Below are positions 1 to 10,323 of a stretch of 64,000 nt of DNA, piece after piece. The stretch's first letter is position 1. Each line of letters starts with the position of its first letter. Location: contig JARFJB010002039.1 in the NCBI GenBank assembly GCA_036346205.1, forward strand, positions 86,001-150,000, read 5' to 3'. Made by a program: the position numbers and the translations under genes. The stretch comes from Vesta saturnalis (Eukaryota > Arthropoda > Insecta > Coleoptera > Lampyridae). The notes beneath the pieces were generated by a model. It saw only the letters and a program-made list of their open reading frames with translations. It was not told where the DNA came from and made no database searches.

Positions 1-14
1 ATATTCTCTTTTTA

Positions 15-310
15 TCATAGCAGTTTAATCATTAAGTCAAAAATTCCGAATTTTTGTATATAGACTACACAAATAACTGCGCAAAAGATAGCAGTTCCAA
101 ATTTACTCAAAACTAAAAAAAAATGTGAAAAAATGTACCTTGTCAATGACACAATTAATAGGTATGTAAGCGTTGTTAATTGCTTAATAAATCATAACTC
201 AATAGTCCTTTACCCAAAAATTATGAATGTTTGTATATAGACTAAACGAATAACAGCGCAAAAGATAGGAGTTCCAAAACTAAAAAAAATGTGGAAAAAC
301 TTTAAGGTCT
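15..310 (+). repeat. Two direct copies of a local AT-rich repeat family
   Basis: Two diverged copies (about 15-140 and 180-310) share the sequence around TATATAGACTA, then a GCGCAAAAGATAG block, then AGTTCCAAA and a poly-A stretch before TGTGGAAAAA. The family recurs at 1410-1680 on the other strand and at 2568-2790 on this strand. No coding potential is visible. It may be a MITE or satellite-like unit; the ends of the unit cannot be fixed from this window. Confidence 0.6.
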
Positions 311-510
311 TCTTTTACTATTAGGATATAAAACGTACATTTTTAATATTTCCCAAATAAAGTGAGCGTCAATATGAAACTTGATATAGTAAAACAATAG
401 TTTAACATATTTGTAAACTATTTGTAATATGGTTTTTTTCTAAAGTAGATTCTAACGATTTTTCATGAAATAAAGTAATAATAACTCTCACAATGCATCT
501 TTAGACATCT

Positions 511-511
<1 letters not shown>

Positions 512-576
<65 letters not shown>
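512..576. repeat. (AT)n microsatellite
   Basis: Uninterrupted TA dinucleotide run of about 65 bases. Similar runs lie at 25041-25144, 27973-28041, 28318-28362 and 59470-59522, several of them at junctions between other repeats. Confidence 0.95.
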
Positions 577-580
<4 letters not shown>

Positions 581-1409
581 ATTGCAACTCATGTTAAATG
601 GATTGTACTCGTAATGAGTAAAAAGCATGCAATTGCAAAATGCACCCATATAGTATTATCAGTATGATTTGTAATATTATATTCAAATTGAATTACGAGT
701 ATTGTACTAGAATGGAATGTATAATTGCAATTATTGTTGTGTAAACAACGATAGACGCGTACTTGAACTATGAAAGCGATGTATGTTTGAAGGTGTGTGG
801 TGTAAGTAAAGATGTGTGCATATCTATGGAAAGAGATAAAAGACGAGTCGATGTGGACTTCCTCTTCCGCATGGTGTAGGTGGGGATGAGGAGTACGGGA
901 TTAGTAAAGTCCTAGAAAATTGCGCTCCTGAAAATTTAAAATTTGCACCTAATTCTCAGAAAAAAAATTTTTTTTCCAGTTGTGTTTTATAAGTGGCAAT
1001 TTATCAATTTCATGTATAAATTTATCATAATATGAAAAAATGACACTTAAATTAGCCAATTCCATTTTGAAACAACAAAAAGGACTTAAAACACCTTTTT
1101 GTACTTACGTAAGCTCAAAAGAAACATATGCATGCAATTTATCCATTTAATGTATCGAAATGCTCTTTAAATTACCCAATTCAATTTTGAAACAACAAAC
1201 AGCACTTAAAACATGACTTGTTTTTAATTTTCGATGGAGCGTGGGTATTACTGCATTAATAATTGTAGGATAATGAACGCAGTTATTTTGCTTTGAAAGT
1301 ATTTTATGTAGGTGTGATTGCGAACATTCTATTTTTATCTCAGTCATCAATTTACATTACAACTTTGAAACGGGATTTGTAAATGTATGAATGCAATTGT
1401 CATTTTTAT
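577..1409. other. AT-rich stretch without recognised genes
   Basis: No convincing frame, RNA gene or transposon protein is seen. A short segment near 1366 (a GGATTTG-TAAATGTATGAATGCAATTG core) recurs in direct orientation near 2805, so part of this stretch belongs to the local repeat family. Confidence 0.5.
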
Positions 1410-1680
1410 ATTTTAAAATTCCGAATTTATTTAACTGCTATCCTTTGCGCTGTTATTTGTTTAGTCTATATACAAAAATTCAGAATTTTTGACTTAACGA
1501 TTAAACTGGTATGGTAAAAAGAGTGCACCATTGACAAGATACAATTTTTTTCACATTTTTTTTAGTTTTGAGAAAATTTGGAACTGCTACCTTTTGCGCT
1601 GTTATTTGTTTAGTCTATATACAAAAATTCGGAATTTTTGACCTAACGATTAAACCGCTATGATAAAAATAGTATATTTA
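1410..1680 (-). repeat. Two inverted copies of the local repeat family
   Basis: Two copies (about 1410-1510 and 1560-1680) of the repeat seen at 15-310 occur here as the reverse complement, recognisable by CTTTTGCGCTG and TAGTCTATATACAAAAATTC. They sit just left of the foldback element, while a direct copy lies just right of it at 2568, so the foldback is bracketed by inverted copies. Confidence 0.6.
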
Positions 1681-1877
1681 TTTTTAAACATATAATTGTT
1701 CTTTATTGTAAGTGTTTTTGTAACTGTGGTTTATATGTTAATTGGGTTAGTCGGCCTATTTCCACAGTTTTGTTCGCTTTTTAACGCGACGTTTCGGAAG
1801 CGGACTCTTCCGCCATCAGGCTTTCCTGCGTAGGACTGTTTTTCCGCACTTGAGTCGGATTTTTTTCCCAAGCACTT

Positions 1878-1952
1878 GACTACTCTCAGATTCGAACTTG
1901 GTACCTTTGAGTTGTGAGTCTGACACCTTTACCGCTAAGCCACTGAGTAATC
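1878..1952 (-). repeat. tRNA-like (SINE head) unit, left arm
   Basis: On the minus strand this matches the tRNA-like unit of the right arm, with an A-box-like GTGGCTTAGCGGTAAAGG and a B-box-like AAGTTCGAATC. It is on the opposite strand to the copy at 2259-2333. It is treated as part of a mobile repeat rather than a working tRNA because the anticodon arm does not pair well. Confidence 0.5.
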
Positions 1953-2258
1953 CAATACATATTATTTAGAACTTATATACATATTAAACTTTTTTCGTGG
2001 TTGCGCAGTAGTTTATTGCGCATGCTGCGCCGTAACCTATTGCGCCGAGCAGCAGACCACTCAAAAGTGAGAACTCAGGAGCATAAGAACAACATTCGCA
2101 AGGGCACCAGGAATCACCGAACATATCTGGAACAAAGACGCGAAGAGCTTAGGAGCAACACATCGGCGCAATAGGTTACGGCGCAGCATGCGCAATAAAC
2201 TACTGCGCAACCACGAAAAAAGTTTAATATGTATATAAGTTCTAAATAATATGTATTG

Positions 2259-2333
2259 GATTACTCAGTGGCTCAGCGGTAAAGGTGTCAGACTCACAAC
2301 TCAAAGGTACCAAGTTCGAATCTGAGAGTAGTC
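2259..2333 (+). repeat. tRNA-like (SINE head) unit, right arm
   Basis: A 75-base unit whose ends GATTACT and AGTAGTC can pair as a seven-base acceptor stem. Inside are an A-box-like GTGGCTCAGCGGTAAAGG and a B-box-like AAGTTCGAATC, the internal RNA polymerase III promoter of tRNAs and tRNA-derived SINEs. The anticodon stem is poor, so a SINE or tRNA pseudogene is more likely than a functional tRNA. Confidence 0.5.
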
Positions 2334-2567
2334 AAGTTCTTGGGAAAAAATCCAACTCAAGTGCGGAAAACAGTCCTTCGCAGGACAGCCTGATGACGGA
2401 AGCAGAGTCCGCTTCCGAAACGTCGCGTTAAAAAGCGAACAAAACTGTGGAAATAGGCCGACTAACCCAATTAACATATAATTGTTGTTTACTACATTTC
2501 ATACACTAGATAATGTTATTCACCTTTTCTTTGTAAAAGTTTTATGTGATAATTATAAGGTTACATA

Positions 2568-2790
2568 GCAGTTTAATGGTTAAGTCAAAAATTGTGAATT
2601 TTTGTATATAGACTAAACAAATAGCAGCGCAAAAGATAGCAGTTCCAAATTTTCTGAAAACTAAAAAAATGTGGAAAAACTTTAAGGCATTCTTTTACTG
2701 TGAAATATTACTATCACGATATAAAACGTACATTTTTAATATTTACCAAATTAATTGAGCATCAAAATAGTATAACAGAACTTTAACATA
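2568..2790 (+). repeat. Direct copy of the local repeat family
   Basis: Longest copy of the family seen at 15-310. It extends through TGTGGAAAAACTTTAAGG and the TATAAAACGTACATTTTTAATAT block that also follows the copy at 180-420. This places the whole 1-2.8 kb interval inside one repeat-rich region. Confidence 0.6.
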
Positions 2791-3279
2791 TTTGTAAATT
2801 GAAACAGGATTTGCAAATGTATGAATGCAATTGTGTCATTTGTATTGCATAAATACATGGTGTAAAGTTTTCAGATTTACATGCTTTTGGGAACTGTTTT
2901 GAATTTTACTTAACGCAAGCTTTTTCTCACTTTTAACTGTACTATATTTTCATACTTTATTTATATGCATGATATTTTACAATAAATAAATTTGTAACGC
3001 AACATGCACTTAAAATTTGCAAAAAGGACTACTTTAGTTTGATGTAGAAATTTATACATGAGTAAGTCAGACTTCCAGATGTTTTCAATTTTTTCCTTAA
3101 CGTAGATTATTTCACTTTTCTAGCGCTACTTGGACTATCACTCACATTTTTTAGCTGTAGTAAAATTTTTTGGATAATGAGAATAATTCTCGAAAAATAA
3201 TAAAAATATAAAAAACAATTTATATTTATTTTTACAATGAAAAGATACAATAAACTCCACAAAAAAAATATTAAACACA
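2791..3279. other. AT-rich stretch, no gene seen
   Basis: No supported frame. It lies at the outer left side of the virus-like element, where a terminal inverted repeat might be expected. No sequence here is recognisably the complement of 16.4-17.7 kb. Confidence 0.4.
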
Positions 3280-3888
3280 TCACACATCCATCCCTTCCAA
3301 CGTAAGCAATATATTTTCAGTCTTTAGTATATTTTGCCGCACACACTCTAAATATTGATTAGCCTCCTTCAGTTCTTTATTCAGTCTTTCCACTCGCCCC
3401 ATCCCCACCACCTCACTATTCAAATAGTCATTGTGAAGCTTTCGTAACCACCGAGTACTTGTTTCCCTAAATGCCTGAAGGGTTGGTGGATCCTGCTCAT
3501 CGTCCTGCTGTGTGAGGTGCCCTTCTATAAGAGCCAAATGTTTTCCTCCATATTGCAGGTTTCGCAACGGTGGTGGATGTGGGGGTGTTGCTATAACCGT
3601 GGTTGCTGGCGTTATGCTGAAAAAATGAATAATTTTATTTGTACTAAAAATTCTCTATAAATTAATGAAAGGAAAGTATAATATTAATTAAAATTGTACA
3701 TACCTCTCGAAATACTTCGAAAATTCATCCTCTACATCACTATCCCTGATGGAGATGATGGGGATGGTCTCTTCGAAGGGTGCTGGTTCTGCGGTGTTAT
3801 TTGATGGGCGCACCAGAACATCATGTAAAATACAAGGTTTTGCCTGTCTTTTTAGCGAAAGTTTAGATTGTTTACTGGGCGAAGCCAT
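3280..3888 (-). CDS. Two-exon gene, unknown protein with C-terminal helical segment
   Basis: Exon 1 is 3704-3888 (ATG at 3888) and exon 2 is 3280-3616 (stop at 3280). Between them lies an 87-base intron, 3617-3703, with a GTATGT donor and a TTTTTTCAG acceptor. The exons add to 522 bases, exactly 174 codons including the stop, and the phase carries through. The protein (173 aa) starts with a basic, serine/lysine-rich segment, then an acidic SDVEDEF patch, a Pro/Thr linker, and from about residue 85 a charged helical region (RVERLNKELKEANQYLECV) that could form a coiled coil. I do not recognise the family. It lies upstream of and divergent from the polymerase gene and may be an accessory gene of the virus-like element, or a separate transposon or host gene. 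The splice model is seen in the sequence; the function is unknown. Confidence 0.6.
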
Positions 3889-3994
3889 TACTAATGGTGA
3901 ATAATTAATGAGTATTCAATTAAAACTTTAACGTTATATACACATAGATCTGTTAACGTTAACAAAATTGATAACAAGTGGAAGTGGCTAGTAC

Positions 3995-4225
3995 AATGAC
4001 CTGAGCAAGCAAAGGTGACGAACTCTATTGAATGCAGCATTATCTAGACATGAGAAGGCATTTCGCATGATGTCAGCAAGGTTAAGTTAATGCATATTCT
4101 TAGTAAACGCCACAAAGTGCAATGTATGACCTCTGCAAGCAAAGGTGATGCAGCATAAGCCATGAGAACAGTATTGATGTCAAGGTTAATAGATGTTCCC
4201 CGTAAACGCTACAAAATGCAATCTG
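3995..4225. repeat. Diverged tandem duplication upstream of polymerase
   Basis: Two copies of a unit of roughly 100-125 bases begin with ATGACCT, then GCAAGCAAAGGTGA, then a CATGAGAA block, GTCAAGGTTAA-like sequence and a TAAACGC-ACAAA-TGCAAT end (first about 3996-4120, second about 4123-4225). It occupies the intergenic space between the divergent two-exon gene and the polymerase, where promoter elements for both would lie. Confidence 0.55.
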
Positions 4226-4514
4226 TGCATCTGTCTATGAACACTGAAGCTCTTGCAACAAGTTATAAGCAGCTTTGACCTTGAATGCTGGGTTTATATT
4301 ACTATATAACGAGATAAAGTGCAGTTTTGTACCAGTCAGTATATTGCACTCCCGACTAGAATTGCAATTGTATACCTAAAGTACTTCTATAGTTACTTAA
4401 ATTTTTAATTTTTACATATTTTTTAAATATAATATTTGTTTCCATTGCTACATAATCGACAGCGCGTGTGCTTCATATTTTCTTGCAGTGTTGGATACAG
4501 TTTCGAAGGTAACT

Positions 4515-7500
4515 ATGAGTAAGTGTATACCCAGTAGTAGTACTATTGTTAATTTAACAAGAAGTATTATTCCATTGTTGAAAACCAAAAATGAATTTGT
4601 AAAGCACATCCGTATAATTCACACTAATATTAAGCTATTGCAAGATATAATTCAAAATAAAATTTATTTAGAGACATGCGAAAATTTGCTTAAACTCGAA
4701 AGTAATTTATCATTGCTAAGGTGTTGTCTTATAAGAGTTAAACAGTTAAAGAGTGCTTCAGAAAAAACAGGTAGTGGAAATGTCAATATCACTAAAAAGC
4801 GTACACGAAAATTAAGTTGGTACTCTTTAGATTCATGTTTTAATGGTAGGTTACTTACTGGAATTATAGTCAATATAGCAAACATCAAGGACCCTCTTAT
4901 TTTTTTACAAAATGCATACAATAGTTTTGCACGAAAGGTTAAATTATGCAAAGGCAATCGATGCTAAAGGTGAATGTCCTTTTAGTTGTGCAATTTTGTC
5001 CATCCTCAAAATCACGTTACCGAGTTGAAGACATTTACCATAAAAAATCATGCCATCAGTATTGCGACCAATTTACGTAAGTGGTATAATGAAAACGTTT
5101 ATTATAAATTACAGAAAAAATTAGAGGAGTTTTCCGAAAGGGATTCCGGTTGGGCATTACATGAGGTATTACATTTAAAGGTGAATATTAATAGATATGT
5201 CCCTTTCAACTTACGTTAAAGTTCCCTACTTTATAGCAGTAAAGCATGCGGTAGTGAATGTTAAAAATGACGATGAGTTTTGCTTCCTGTGGGCCGTTGT
5301 ATCGGCACTATATCCCGTACAACATCATTCAGATAGAGTTTACAGTTATCCTCATTTTAAGGATGTTTTGAATTATGATTCAATTCCCTTCCCCATTAAA
5401 TTAGATGATGTAAAAAAATTTGAACAGTTAAACAATATCTCCATTAATTTGTTTTGCAATCAGGGGACAGTTATATTATCATTTGTATTAAGTGAAAATC
5501 AAAATAGTGCGAGGGAACCCATAAAGCTTTTAGTACTTTCTGCTAATTATCAAGCTGCGGGTGATACTAATACAAAAAATAATACCGTTTATCATTTCAC
5601 GTGGATTAAAAACGTGTCAGCTCTTATTTCTAAACAACTATCGAATAAGGAGCACAAGAAATTCATTTGTTATCGATGTTTGAACCATTTTCCTTCAGAT
5701 CACGTTGCACAAAAACACATCATTCACTGTCATCAACTTAATCGATGCTCTGCTAAGCAGAAAAGTTTCTACAGTTCAAAAATTTCACATTCCAGGAAAA
5801 GGTGCCGTTTGTAATTTATGCAGATTTAGAAAGTATTTTGGAAAAGTGTACAAATGTAACGGACATAATAATACGATATTTTACTTCAAACATACACCCT
5901 TCAGCGTTGCTTACTACTTGAAGTGTTCATACAATGATTCTTTATCACGATTTAGACTTTATAGAAGAAACGATTGCATTCAATGGTTTGTTAAAGAGCT
6001 TCAAAGTATTGCACATTGGACTACCGAAATAATCAATAAAATAATACATATGGATACTTTAACTCCCTATCAGGTTGAGCACTTTGAAATCACCGAGATT
6101 TGCCACATTTGCGAAAAACCATTTACTGATTATGATATAAAAGTTAGGGATCACAACCATTTCACTGGTGCATTTCGAGGAGCATCACATCAGAATTGTA
6201 ACCTAAACTATAAAGACTCCCACATTCTGCCAGTCGTTTCATAATTTGTCAGGTTATGATAGTCATTTCCTCATTAGAGAATTGGCTACTGTTCCCGGTG
6301 AGATTTCACTGCTACCCATAAGCAAAGAAAGATAAATGTCTTTCACGAAAGTAATGCAAGGCACTAAAATTAGGTTTAGATTTATTGACTCTTTCAGGTT
6401 TATGAGTAGCAGTATTGAAAAGTTGTCGGACTATTTGGAAAATAGTAAAAAAATGATTGCCCACGCTAATTGTAACAATGCCGAAGAATTTTCGCTACTA
6501 GTTCGCAAAGGTGTGTTTCCTTATGAATATCTCGATTCTTGGGAAAAATTAAGCGAGGCCAGACTCTCTCCCAAGGAAGCGTTTTTCAGTATCTCACTAA
6601 TGAGGGAATCAATGATGCGAGTTTTGCACATGCAATTAATGTTTGGAACAGATTTAATATTAAATCGTTAGGGGATTACTCGGATTTGTATCTAAAAACG
6701 GACGTTCTAGTGTTAGCAGACATTTTCGAAAACTTTCGACAAACTTGTTTAAGTACTTACAAACTTGATCCTCTGCACTATTATACAGCCCCCGGTTTGG
6801 CATTCGATGCTATGCTTAAAATTACGCAAGTACAGTTAGAACTATTTACAGACATTAATATGCTGATGTTTATTGGGAGAGGAATTAGAGGTGGTGTTGC
6901 TCAATGTTCTAATCGATATGCTAAAGCTAACAATAAGCACATGGAGGAAAAACTTGATCCCACTTCCGAAAGTGTATATTTAATGTACTACGACGTAAAT
7001 AATTTATATGGAGCCACCATGTCAGAATTTCTACCATTTGGTGATTTTTCTCTTGTTGATAATTTTGAAACTTTAGATTTAATAAACCATCCCGATGATT
7101 CGGAAATTGGCTATATAGTCGAGTGTGATTTAGACTATCCCATAGAATTACATGAGAGTCACAGTGATCTACCATTAGCACTCGAACATATGGTACCACC
7201 CGTATCTGATTCCAAAATGAAAAAATTATTGCTTACATTGTATCCTGAACATAATTATGTAATTCATTACAGAAATTTGAAAGTATATTTAAAAAATGGA
7301 TTAAAGTTGGTAAAAGTACACCGTATATTACGTTTTCAACAGTCCCCATGGTTAAAAAAATATATCGATTTAAATACCACCATGCGCCAGCAATCTCAAA
7401 ATGAATTTGATAAGAATTTTTATAAATTAATGATTAATAGCGTTTTTAGGAAGATGATGGAAAATGTACGTAAACATAAGGATATACGTTTAGTAACGAA

Positions 7501-8148
7501 ATGGGAGGGTCGCTATGGTGCTCATGCTTACCAAATTTTCATAGTTGTACAATATTTGATAATGATATGCTTATCATTCAAATGAATAAGCTAGAAGTAT
7601 ATTTCAATAAACCTATATATGCAGGATTCAGTGTTTTAGACGTTTCAAAAACTTTTTATACAATTTTCATTACGGTTACACGCTATCCAAGCGTCATATA
7701 CGCCTTTTCAGTTCCCGATATCTATGAATGCATTAAAGAGGACATTGGTAAATTCGATACATCTGATTATAGCCCCAACAATATCTTTGGAATTCCATTA
7801 GTAAATAAAAAAGTCCCTGGCTTAATGAAAGATGAAAATCATGGCGCGATTATGTTGGAATTTGTAGGACTTCGCGCAAAAATGTATGCTTACATGGTTG
7901 ATGAAAAAGTTGTAACAAAATAAAAGGGTTCTACCCGCGCAAGCGTCAAACAGATTACGATAAATGATTATAAACATGTTTTGTTTGATGGTGACGTAAT
8001 AAGGCGTTATCAGCATCTGATAAGATCAAAGAAACATTATGTGTTTACAATCAAACAGAATAAAGTAGTACTTAATCCTTGTGATGATAAACGATTAGTA
8101 AATTTCAATTTCACTGGTACTAGACCTTGGGGATTTAACTTTACATAG
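4515..8148 (+). pseudogene. polB: Protein-primed family B DNA polymerase of Maverick/Polinton type, broken
   Basis: The reading passes through at least eight frame segments between 4515 and a TAG at 8146-8148. Visible in order: an N-terminal region with the RDSGWALHEVL block (about 5140), a C2H2-like zinc finger (about 5665-5735), exonuclease motif I with YADLES (about 5815), a Cys/His HNH-like segment with VRDHNHFTG (about 6147), exonuclease motif II with NLSGYDSHF (about 6244), exonuclease motif III with LVLADIFENFR (about 6710), polymerase motif A YYDVNNLYG (about 6985) and motif B KLMINSVFRKMMENV (about 7424). The conserved tail with DDKR and RPWG ends the gene. Motif C, the DTD-type metal-binding motif, is absent in all three plus frames between SKRHIRLF and the DIYE block (about 7690-7725), so a short deletion has removed it. 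In this family the protein replicates the element from a terminal-protein primer. Here it must be non-functional. Some frameshifts could be sequencing errors; the motif C loss is not a simple indel. Confidence 0.92.
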
Positions 8149-8189
8149 CATTTTATTCGTCTTCTGTTTCAGAAAACAATTTTATCATT

Positions 8190-8919
8190 ATGAACAGTCT
8201 TGAAGACAAATTACAGGAAGAGCTATGGTACAGTAGTGATAAAATCTACAGAAAATACCTGAAGCGTTCTTTGTTGGAAGTCCTCCCCCGAAAGCTATTT
8301 ATTTGTACTGAATATATTACAATATATTGTTATTCCTGATGAGTGTTTTTACTGGTGTGCTATAAACTCAAAGTGTGCAAATGAAATTATTAAGACATTA
8401 TTTGATAAAAAAATTAAATTAGACGATACCATTGAAAGTTTTATGAAATTGTGTACTGATAAAGGCTATAATTCATTAACTTTTGATAAAGTAGATAGGA
8501 TCTTAGACGATATGAGTGTACTTGGTGACATACCGCTTAAAATGTACCTATATGATTTATTAAGGGTTCATGATTCAACAAGTGTTAAATCTACTTTAGA
8601 AAATATTGCTTACAAGGACACTGTATTTATTATAACTGAATGTATTGAGAAATCGGCATATTATGCTAACTGCAAGTGCCTCGATATTTTGATTGAAATA
8701 TTATTAGAACAAAATATCAACTATAAGTTTCAACCGTGGGAAAACGATGAGCACCACAAGATTTATTACTGGATACTAGACACCATCAATAAAGGTGAAA
8801 CAAATTCAAATTCCTGCTTGGGATGGAGGTGTGGGCCAGATTCGGGTATATGGCCATCCAGTAAGTTAAGTGATTATAGAAGTACTTTAGGTTCACTTTA
8901 TAAGATAATGAAATTTTAA
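8190..8919 (+). pseudogene. Unknown plus-strand gene after the polymerase, one frameshift
   Basis: ATG at 8190 opens a frame that stops at about 8338. The following segment, overlapping in another frame from about 8330, continues to the stop at 8917-8919, giving about 240 residues if read across one shift. The N-terminus is charged (NSLEDKLQEELWYSSDK). The rest is rich in Leu, Ile and Asp with no motif I can name. It lies 41 bases after the polymerase stop on the same strand and converges on the integrase, which suggests a late-position gene of the same element. Function unknown. Confidence 0.5.
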
Positions 8920-9055
8920 AAATAAATATAATATTTAAAAAATAAAATACTATTATTTTTTGTGTGTCTGTTTTATTTCATCTAAGAGCTACATCCTTTT
9001 CTACAAACTATATAACTAATATAAGTAATTTGTTTCACAAAGTACAGGTTAAATG

Positions 9056-9944
9056 TTATAAAACAATATCATCCTTATTGATCCATGATCTTTCATCCAA
9101 TCCCCACCACTTTACGAATAACTTATTATTCTTGGAGCGAAGCACTTTTTCTACTAGATATACATCGGGATACTTTGGTTTTTATAATTCATGTTCATAA
9201 AACCCTCCCAGTACAGGCTTTCCCTTCATGTCTTCCAGCATGTACGTAGTGGGGTTAGCAATGCGAACTTTCACGAATCTTAAATAGTTCACTAGACCAA
9301 TTGGGTGTGTATCCTTTGGCGAAAATATTTTTTAATTTACTGATTCGTACTATGCCACCCACAGAATATCGATTCCTATCGAATATTTTTATGTTAGTTT
9401 AAGACTCTAGCTCTGTATGATTACCAACATCTTTGGACTTCATTCCGATAGTTCTATGCTTACGATTGTTATAATACATGGTTATGGTATCAATTGTATC
9501 AATCCATTTGTATTTGCCTTGTAGGCTGAATGACTTATATAGAGCACCCTTAATGGTTCTGGTAACACGTTCCGAAATTGCAGCCTTCTTTGTGCTATAG
9601 GTGGAGTAATGATTGACTCCATAACGATGCATTCGCTTAGTAAAGTGATCATTGTAGAATTCTTTTCCTGCATCTGTCTGCAAATTGGTAGGTTTCCGTC
9701 CTTTTTTGAAGATTGTTTGCATGGCCTTGGTAACTTCTTGACCTGTTTTCGTTTTTAATCCTTTAGTCCATAAGTATTTCGAAAAACAGTCGATAACCAC
9801 TAATATATACTTATAGCCCTTATTTTGTTTGGCATATGTGTTAAATTCAGCTAAATCTGCTTGCCAAAGATCATCAAAACCTCTAGTTATTGTTCGCCTT
9901 CGTGCAGATTTGTGCAATTCGTTGACGAGTTGTAATTTGGACAT
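9056..9944 (-). pseudogene. int: Retrovirus-like DDE integrase with C-terminal chromodomain, broken
   Basis: The first 181 codons (9944 to a stop at 9399) are open. They carry the rve core with D30 (WQADL), D91 (LQTDAGKEF) and E125 (AAISERV), giving a DD33E spacing. After the stop, homology continues in other frames. There is a beta-rich segment with GGIVRISKLKNIF and GYTPNWSSELF (about 9260-9360), then a GGFYEHEL block, an in-frame TAA at 9182-9184, and a chromodomain-like tail (PDVYLVEKVL, LFVKWWGLDERSWI) ending in a TAA at 9056-9058. Polinton integrases insert the element into host chromatin, and a chromodomain would target methylated histone tails. The tail means the gene is longer than the open core suggests. 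At least two shifts and two stops make it inactive as read. Confidence 0.9.
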
Positions 9945-10323
9945 GGTGCTAATTTATCCACAATTTCTTTAAGTTGATGTGGTTTTTCCTCCAGCGCTAG
10001 ATGAGCGTTAGCGTTTCCTTTGAAAGTTTTCTGAACTGCTTGCAAACAGAAATCAAGGTATCCTTTACTTATACCATCACCATCTTCTTCTGGGTCAGCC
10101 AACTATGTCAAACGATTTCCATCCAAATCGAACCTTGTTGATAAATAGTATTGCTGCGTGATGACATCTTGAGGAACTATGGGATCGGCCACATTACTGA
10201 GTCTCTTATTCTCAATATCAAATTGATTAGCATCAATCAGTTTAAACTGAGAGGTTAGTTTCTTGAATTGATACTGGACATATGAACGTCCAAATTTGTC
10301 AAGGGGTATTTTAGTTGTAACAT
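9887..10323 (-). pseudogene. Fibre-like gene with two N-R-L-ADP repeats
   Basis: ATG at 10323 overlaps the end of the preceding gene by 13 bases. After one shift near 10310 the frame runs to a TAG at 10103-10105 and then to 9887. Two repeat units can be seen: NKRLSNVADPIVPQD, followed by a Tyr pair, and GNRLT-stop-LADPEEDGD, followed by KGYLD. This N-R-L-x-N-x-A-D-P pattern with a downstream Asp and Tyr is the style of repeats found in phage and virus fibre shafts, so a receptor-binding or spike role is inferred. The overlap with the next gene suggests polycistronic packing. The family is assigned by pattern only. Confidence 0.5.

Larger units (their letters stand above)
1738..2481. repeat. 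Foldback (long hairpin) element
   Basis: Two arms of about 307 bases (1738-2044 and 2173-2481) are near-perfect reverse complements around a 128-base spacer. The arm starts TTAATTGGGTTAGTCGGCC and the opposite end reads GGCCGACTAACCCAATTAA. Arm differences are few (for example TCTTCCGCC against the complement of the other arm), so the duplication is young or kept alike by conversion. Each arm carries a tRNA-like 75-mer. No transposase is encoded. It may be a foldback/MITE-type element or a head-to-head pair of SINEs with a shared spacer. Confidence 0.85.

Noticed and set aside
1147..1350. 67-codon minus-strand frame in the repeat-rich left end
   Set aside because: Chance frame in AT-rich repeat DNA.
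6927..7199. 90-codon minus-strand frame inside the polymerase
   Set aside because: Shadow of the polymerase coding strand.
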